From Tethybacter castelli (lineage in GTDB: Bacteria > Pseudomonadota > Gammaproteobacteria > Tethybacterales > Tethybacteraceae): DNA of 46,445 bases. Below, piece by piece: positions 41,852 to 46,445 of the stretch (the first letter of the stretch is position 1; every line of letters begins with the position of its first letter). Made by a program: the position numbers and the translations under genes. The notes below the pieces were generated by a model. That model searched no databases, was not told where the DNA came from, and saw nothing but the letters and a program-made list of their open reading frames with translations. Location of the stretch: the NCBI GenBank assembly GCA_036679665.1, contig JAZHEJ010000043.1, positions 1-46,445 on the forward strand, given 5' to 3'.

Positions 41852-42811
41852 GTGACTACCACCAAGCAAAAGCTGTCTGACCAGAAAGGTTATGTCTGGT
41901 GCGACGGGAAGTTAATCGACTGTCAGGACGCTAATGTGCATGTATTAAGCCACAGTTTGCATTACGGAAGCGGCGTTTTTGAAGGTGTGCGAGCCTATAA
42001 AACGAAAGCTGGTCCGGCGATTTTCAGGCTTGCCGACCATACCCGCAGATTGTTAAATTCTGCCAAAGTCGCGAATATTTCAGTTTCGTTTGATCAGGAG
42101 CAATTAGAGACCGCGCAGCTTGAAGTGATTATGGCAAATAAGTTTGACAACGCTTATATTCGTCCACTGATAGTGTTGGATGACACTGCGCTAGGCATAG
42201 ACACAAGCAACCACGGAGTACAAGTTTTCATTGCCGGATTTCCCTGGGGAGCTTATTTAGGCGAAGACGGTTTGGAAAAAGGTATCAAGGTGGGTGTGAG
42301 TTCTTATCGCCGTATTAATCCCAACAGTTCAATGTGCCATGCCAAAATATGCGGCAATTACATTAATTCGGTTCTTGCGAAACGCGAAGCGATAAACAAT
42401 GGTTTTGCCGAAGCGTTATTGTTGGATGCTGAAGGATACGTAGCTGAAGGAACTGGTGAAAACATATTTTTGGTTCGCGACAATCGGTTGATTACTCCGC
42501 CTGCTGAGAACATTCTCGATGGGATAACTAGACAGACCATAATCACACTAGCTCGTGATCAAGGTATCGAAGTAAATATCTGTAGGATTAGCCGGGATGA
42601 TTTATATGCCGCCGATGAAGCTTTTTTTACTGGTACCGCAGCTGAGGTTACGCCTATCACGGTTATTGATCATCGGACGATCGGCGATGGCAAACGAGGC
42701 TTGGTAACCAAGAAGCTTCAAGACGAATATTTTGCTTGCGTATATGGCCGGAACGTAAACTATAACCATTGGCTGACTTGGCCGCAGACGCAACAAAAAC
42801 AATTGGCGTAG
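41852..42811 (+). CDS. ilvE: Branched-chain amino acid aminotransferase
   Basis: PLP enzyme that makes or degrades Leu, Ile and Val. The product is 319 residues from GTG 41852. VWCDGKLIDCQDANVHVLSH and LHYGSGVFEGVRAYKT are at the N-terminus, the catalytic Lys is in MCHAKICGNYINSVLAKREA, then YVAEGTGENIFLVRDN and FFTGTAAEVTPI, the pattern of fold-type IV transaminases of the IlvE branch. The open frame extends to 41819, but the upstream residues are not conserved and GTG aligns with the E. coli start. A candidate -10 (TATTAT, 41845-41850) lies only two bases upstream, so the promoter is unclear. Confidence 0.93.
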   Translation: MTTTKQKLSDQKGYVWCDGKLIDCQDANVHVLSHSLHYGSGVFEGVRAYKTKAGPAIFRLADHTRRLLNSAKVANISVSFDQEQLETAQLEVIMANKFDNAYIRPLIVLDDTALGIDTSNHGVQVFIAGFPWGAYLGEDGLEKGIKVGVSSYRRINPNSSMCHAKICGNYINSVLAKREAINNGFAEALLLDAEGYVAEGTGENIFLVRDNRLITPPAENILDGITRQTIITLARDQGIEVNICRISRDDLYAADEAFFTGTAAEVTPITVIDHRTIGDGKRGLVTKKLQDEYFACVYGRNVNYNHWLTWPQTQQKQLA

Positions 42812-42819
42812 TTATACCG

Positions 42820-43029
42820 ATGAAAACCGAACCACCTGCGACAGTTAACTATTTACGTTCTGAATTGCCTGTCATTTGTCCTGGAAAAAATGTTAAATGG
42901 AATCTCCATCCTCGGGTATATTTACCCATCAAACCAGGCGAAGCCGGAGTTTCATGCCCTTATTGCGGCACCCGCTACATAATCGTTGATGACAAGAATA
43001 ACCTCGCCGCAGGGAACGCCCGCAATTGA
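42820..43029 (+). CDS. Zinc-finger CHCC domain protein (NDUFS6-like)
   Basis: A 69-residue protein with the bacterial CHCC pattern: Cys in ELPVICPG, His in WNLHPRVYLPI, and the pair Cys-Pro-Tyr-Cys in GVSCPYCGTRYII. Members are found across proteobacteria beside ilvE or envelope-biosynthesis genes, and the fold is shared with a mitochondrial complex I subunit; their role in bacteria is not defined. ATG at 42820 is preferred over a TTG 51 bases upstream that would overlap ilvE. Its stop overlaps the TTG of yciO by four bases. Confidence 0.85.
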   Translation: MKTEPPATVNYLRSELPVICPGKNVKWNLHPRVYLPIKPGEAGVSCPYCGTRYIIVDDKNNLAAGNARN

Positions 43030-43661
43030 GTGCCAAACACCTGCTTGTTGACGCCGTTAGGTTCAATAAACATAAGCTTGCAAAATCAGCTTTGGCATTG
43101 CAGTCTGGCGCGGTTATCGTAGTACCGACCGATACCAACTATGAATTGGTCTGCAAGCTAGGCGATATGCAGGCAATTAACAGGATTAAGCAGTTGCGCA
43201 ACCTGAGCGACAAGCATTTGCTAAGTTTGTTTTTGCCGTCTTTTCAGTCGTTAGGAAAGTATGCGATCGTAAACAACCAACATTTTCGAACGCTCAAAAA
43301 TTTGGTCCCCGGACCGTACAGTTTCATCTTGCCCGCCACTAAAACTGTCCCTAGTGTCTTTGCCCACAAAAAGCGCAAAACGATCGGAATACGTATTCCT
43401 GATTGCAATGTACTCCAGGCGTTTCAAACCGCACTAGGCGAACCACTGATAGGATGTTCGCTTAAAGAACCGGGAAGCAGCGATGCGTTATCTGAACTTG
43501 AAAGTTGCTTGAGCTGGCTAAATAAGGTGGTTGATCTGGTGGTCGACTGCGGGCCTTTGGAAGGTAGCCTGACAACGATGCTTGATATGTCAACGCATGA
43601 GATTGTTGTCGCCCGCGAAGGAATCGGTGATACTTCCTTTTTAAATTCTAATAATCATTGA
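43026..43661 (+). CDS. yciO: YciO-type protein of the Sua5/YrdC family
   Basis: The 211-residue product belongs to the YrdC fold: VIVVPTDTNYELVCKLGDMQ near 30, INRIKQLRN, LLSLFLPSFQSLGKYAIV, VPGPYSFILPATKTVP, KRKTIGIRIPDC and the final VVAREGIGD. It resembles E. coli YciO more than TsaC/Sua5. TsaC forms threonylcarbamoyl-AMP for t6A in tRNA; whether YciO does so is unsettled. The start is TTG at 43026, overlapping the CHCC gene. It precedes trpS by one base, the normal arrangement in related genomes. Confidence 0.88.
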   Translation: MSAKHLLVDAVRFNKHKLAKSALALQSGAVIVVPTDTNYELVCKLGDMQAINRIKQLRNLSDKHLLSLFLPSFQSLGKYAIVNNQHFRTLKNLVPGPYSFILPATKTVPSVFAHKKRKTIGIRIPDCNVLQAFQTALGEPLIGCSLKEPGSSDALSELESCLSWLNKVVDLVVDCGPLEGSLTTMLDMSTHEIVVAREGIGDTSFLNSNNH

Positions 43662-43662
43662 C

Positions 43663-44856
43663 GTGACGCAGCCACAAAAGCGAATCCTGTCGGGCATGCG
43701 TCCGACCGGCATGCTTCATCTCGGACACTATTTTTTATTGCAAAAATGGGTTGCGATGCAGCAGCAGTACGACTGTTATTATTTCATTGCAGATTACCAC
43801 GCGCTGACCACCGCCGCTGAACACAGCAAGGATATTCAGCAACATATGATTGATATGGTTACCGGATGGCTGGTGTCGGGTATTGATCCTGAGCGCGCGG
43901 TGATTTTTGTCCAGTCCCAGATTCCTGAGCATGCCGAATTGCATTTAGCGCTTTCAATGATTTGTCCGGTACCCTGGTTAGAGCGCGTCCCTCACTATAA
44001 AGATATGGCCGCAAGCTTGCCTGAAGATAAAATTAATTATGGGTTTTTAGGCTATCCTGTTTTACAGGCTGCCGATATTATCGCGCACGACGCCGACTTT
44101 GTACCGGTCGGCGAAGACCAAGAGGCGCATATCGAGCTTACTGCGCGCCTAGCCAGAACATTTAACGAAAGGTTTGGAAAGGATCACAATTGGCAGGACA
44201 AAGTCAAACAAATTATTAATACCTTACCGGACAAAGAAAAATTTTCGCAATTATGCCGTCGGGTAACACAAGACGGCGATAACCGCTCGCGCGATCTGGC
44301 GTTGGCGATTATTCATCAGGCTGATCTAGCGAGCGAAGATACCGAGCGCCTGATCGGGTGGGTTGAAGGTAATGGCAGGCAAATTCTTACTCCGCCTCAG
44401 GTTATAAGAAGTGATGTACCACGCCTGCCTGGGCTCGATGGAAACAAGATGTCCAAATCATTGGGTAACGATATTGGAATGCTTGAAGAAAAAAGCAGTA
44501 TCGCATCTAAAATAAAAACAATGCCGACTGATCCTGCCCGCGTGAGGCGTAGCGATCCTGGAACCCCGGAACGTTGCCCGGTATGGAGTTACCATCAGTT
44601 ATTTACTGATGCGGATGAAAACCAAAAAATTCATGCAGGATGCACAGAAGCAACTATTGGTTGCATAGAATGCAAAGCTGTCTTAGCAGACAATCTTGAT
44701 GATGTTATTGCCCCGTTACGGGAAAAAGCCGTACCGCTGCAAGCAGATCAAAGTAAGATTACCAAGATTATCGCTCAAGGCAACGAGCGTGCCCGTGAAT
44801 CCGCCTCAGCAACTATAGTCAAAATGCGCGACGCGATAGGATTGCCTCGAAAATGA
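43663..44856 (+). CDS. trpS: Tryptophanyl-tRNA synthetase
   Basis: Class I synthetase of 397 residues with GTG start. The HIGH-type motif is in MRPTGMLHLGHY (residues 12-23), the Trp-pocket region includes YFIADYHALTT, and the KMSKS motif in GLDGNKMSKSLGNDI near residue 262. Compared with the 334-residue E. coli enzyme there is an insertion of about 55 residues between ARTFNERFG and VPRLPG; this long form exists in other proteobacteria and is therefore not a defect. It overlaps scpA by four bases (ATGA). Confidence 0.95.
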   Translation: MTQPQKRILSGMRPTGMLHLGHYFLLQKWVAMQQQYDCYYFIADYHALTTAAEHSKDIQQHMIDMVTGWLVSGIDPERAVIFVQSQIPEHAELHLALSMICPVPWLERVPHYKDMAASLPEDKINYGFLGYPVLQAADIIAHDADFVPVGEDQEAHIELTARLARTFNERFGKDHNWQDKVKQIINTLPDKEKFSQLCRRVTQDGDNRSRDLALAIIHQADLASEDTERLIGWVEGNGRQILTPPQVIRSDVPRLPGLDGNKMSKSLGNDIGMLEEKSSIASKIKTMPTDPARVRRSDPGTPERCPVWSYHQLFTDADENQKIHAGCTEATIGCIECKAVLADNLDDVIAPLREKAVPLQADQSKITKIIAQGNERARESASATIVKMRDAIGLPRK

Positions 44857-45653
44857 GCGGAGCAGCTCAGCCAGCCGCGATAGTTGATGGTAATACGGTC
44901 AAGGTGTTGCCGCCTTCTTTGTACGTACCACCTGCGGCGTTGCGCGTAGCTCTTGCAAATTTTGAAGGGCCGCTTGATTTTCTGCACTATTTGATCCGGC
45001 GCGAAGATATGGATATTCGGGATATACCGATGGCTGAATTGACCAAGCAATATTTACGATACGTGGACGAAGTGATAGAACGCCAACTTGAATTGGCGTC
45101 CGACTATTTACTCATGTCCGCAACGTTGATTGAAATCAAGTCAAATATGCTTCTTCCGAAACCGGATGTGTCAGAGCAAGAAGATGATGACCCGCGAGCA
45201 GAACTGGTGCAGCGGCTGATAACGTACTCTAGAATTTGTGCCGCGGCGCAACACCTGATGGCGTCAAAGATCTTGGGTCGGGATCGTTTCCGAGTCAGTC
45301 TCGCTTATCCTGTCGGTGCGTTGCCCCAACCAAAAATCAGTTCGAAAATGTTACAGCTGGCGTTGTTAAGTACCAAAGAACGTCAGAGAATTGCGGATCC
45401 GATTATTGTTACTGGCAATTCGATAACCATACGCGAAGCGATGGCCAAAGTGTTTATTTATATGAAATCAGCTCGTGCCTGGCTGTTCTCCCGTTTGATT
45501 TCGGGTAAGCGCAAAGTAACCCAATTACAAGCGTCGGTTTATTTTCTGGGGATATTGCAGATGTGTGCGGAGCAGATAATTCGCGTCCGACAGTCATCTG
45601 ATGATGATTTTCAAGTTGTTTTGCGCGATGACAAAGAAGAGCTTGACAATTGA
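44853..45653 (+). CDS. scpA: Segregation and condensation protein A
   Basis: Kleisin subunit of the SMC-ScpAB chromosome condensin. The 266-residue product begins with a poorly conserved head and then the conserved ANFEGPLDFLHYLIRREDMD, LASDYLLMSATLIEIKSNML with LLP, and a C-terminal winged-helix part (KVTQLQASVYFLGILQMC). Start ATG overlaps trpS; its stop overlaps the TTG of scpB. The presence of scpA and scpB points to an Smc protein elsewhere. Confidence 0.93.
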   Translation: MSGAAQPAAIVDGNTVKVLPPSLYVPPAALRVALANFEGPLDFLHYLIRREDMDIRDIPMAELTKQYLRYVDEVIERQLELASDYLLMSATLIEIKSNMLLPKPDVSEQEDDDPRAELVQRLITYSRICAAAQHLMASKILGRDRFRVSLAYPVGALPQPKISSKMLQLALLSTKERQRIADPIIVTGNSITIREAMAKVFIYMKSARAWLFSRLISGKRKVTQLQASVYFLGILQMCAEQIIRVRQSSDDDFQVVLRDDKEELDN

Positions 45654-46234
45654 CTGAGAAACAAATAGCAGCTATCGTTGAAATGGGGCTGCTGGTTGCT
45701 CAGACTCCCTGTACGGTACGCAAGCTCCAAAATCTTTTTGCTCCTGCTGAAAAAGTATCTGGCAAGCAAATTGATAAAGCTTTAGAAATCTTAGCTAAAC
45801 AATCTGAAAACAAAACTTGGGAAATTGTTAAAACTGCAAGTGGATGGCAAGCTCGCACCAAAAAAGAGCATGCAAAGCGAATACAACAGTTTTTGGCCAC
45901 ATCGCCGCCTAGGCTATCGCGGCCGTTAATGGAAGTGTTAGCCATCGTAGCATATAATCAGCCTGTTACTCGCGGGGAAATTGAAGCCATTCGTGGCGTC
46001 AGCACTTCTGCTAATCAGCTGACAACACTTGAAGAATTTGGTTGGATCGAGGTATCTGGCCGTAAAGAAACTCCCGGGCGTCCGTTGCTATACGCTACCA
46101 CAAAGAAACTGTTGGATGACCTTGGTATGACCAATCTTACACAATTACCACCATTGGAAGAATTTGAAATTAATAATTTAAATATCGCTAGTGATGGCGA
46201 AGCTACGGCAATTAAAGGACCCTCCTTATCCTAA
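45650..46234 (+). CDS. scpB: Segregation and condensation protein B
   Basis: Winged-helix partner of ScpA and SMC. The 194-residue product carries VEMGLLVAQTPCTVRKLQNL at the N-terminus, then RLSRPLMEVLAIVAYNQPVT, RGEIEAIRGVSTSANQL and KETPGRPLLYATTKKLLDDL, all typical. TTG start at 45650 overlaps the scpA stop by four bases (TTGA). The acidic C-terminal tail is variable in the family. The stop overlaps the next ATG by one base. Confidence 0.93.
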   Translation: MTEKQIAAIVEMGLLVAQTPCTVRKLQNLFAPAEKVSGKQIDKALEILAKQSENKTWEIVKTASGWQARTKKEHAKRIQQFLATSPPRLSRPLMEVLAIVAYNQPVTRGEIEAIRGVSTSANQLTTLEEFGWIEVSGRKETPGRPLLYATTKKLLDDLGMTNLTQLPPLEEFEINNLNIASDGEATAIKGPSLS

Positions 46235-46445
46235 TGCCTGGCCCACGCACATTTAGTAGAGGTAAATCCCCATCTAGGCATTTATCTCATCGTCATTCCG
46301 CTCAAAATGTCACTAGCGACAAAAAAGCTGACTCAAGGTCGGATCGTTCGCCTCAAAGAGGTTCGGGCCGTCCCTCTAATCATAGCGGCAAGCATGAAAG
46401 TTCATGGCAGGATCGTCCGCCCAGAAGAGGTTCGGAGCGTTCAGG
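46234..46445 (+). CDS. rluB: Probable 23S rRNA pseudouridine synthase RluB, N-terminal part (cut by window edge)
   Basis: Only about 70 codons are visible, from ATG 46234 to the edge. The encoded sequence is basic and low-complexity: MPGPRTFSRGKSPSRHLSHR, then two imperfect copies of a DRSPQRGSGR/DRPPRRGSER unit. RluB proteins that follow scpB in gammaproteobacteria often carry such RS/RG-rich heads before the S4 domain. No catalytic domain is in the window, so the name rests on position and composition. Confidence 0.55.
   Translation, partial: MPGPRTFSRGKSPSRHLSHRHSAQNVTSDKKADSRSDRSPQRGSGRPSNHSGKHESSWQDRPPRRGSERS

Overview
This window looks like chromosomal DNA of a gammaproteobacterium, probably an uncultured lineage. 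The evidence is the set of linked genes: tesA/ybbA/ybbP, ribBA-ribH-nusB-thiL, pepP-ubiH, rpsP-rimM-trmD then rplS, rpmF-plsX-fabH-fabD-fabG, yciO-trpS-scpA-scpB-(rluB), dsbB, bepA and a quinone-type pyrD. Base composition is moderate and gaps are short. Many genes overlap by 1-25 bases and GTG/TTG starts are common. No insertion sequence, CRISPR array, phage gene or rRNA was seen, and no gene-free stretch exceeds 300 bases.

Layout. 1-7007: carA 5' part (leftward, cut by the window edge) diverges from uvrB; then a leftward run selD > AI-2E-family membrane protein > pyrD, with selU diverging from selD. SelD and SelU form a selenophosphate/tRNA 2-selenouridine pathway, but selD has lost an internal block carrying a key motif. 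7048-13035: a rightward ribosomal/fatty-acid cluster rpmF-plsX-fabH-fabD-fabG into which trpE-trpG are inserted with overlapping start and stop codons. 13054-13128: tRNA-Ile2(CAT). 13163-17803: a compact leftward five-gene module of unrecognised membrane proteins, including a MotA/TolQ/ExbB-like protein with a long coiled-coil tail, a MotB/ExbD-like single-pass partner and a membrane-anchored vWA-like protein. This is the best candidate for an undescribed system. 17942-19944: an aldo-keto reductase and a membrane-anchored peptidoglycan-binding protein.

20018-24928: an enlarged primary sigma factor RpoD (804 aa) with about 200 extra N-terminal residues, then ubiH and pepP (leftward). 24977-27105: rpsP-rimM-trmD and rplS. 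27136-33778: a GAF/HD-GYP protein, the BepA-type protease, moaC, and the YbbP/YbbA-type ABC exporter divergent from tesA. 33779-38323: tesA, dsbB, ribBA, ribH, nusB and a thiL-pncC gene fusion. 38350-42811: a TVP38-family membrane protein paired with a disulfide-type flavoprotein, a CBS-domain CorB-like membrane protein (leftward) and ilvE. 42820-46445: a CHCC zinc-finger protein, yciO, trpS, scpA, scpB and the start of a probable rluB.

The window is mainly housekeeping. The features outside routine annotation are the 13-18 kb module, the N-terminal extension of RpoD, the ThiL-PncC fusion, the SelD deletion, the trpEG insertion in the fab cluster, and an exact 77-base direct repeat inside carA at the left edge that may be an assembly artefact.
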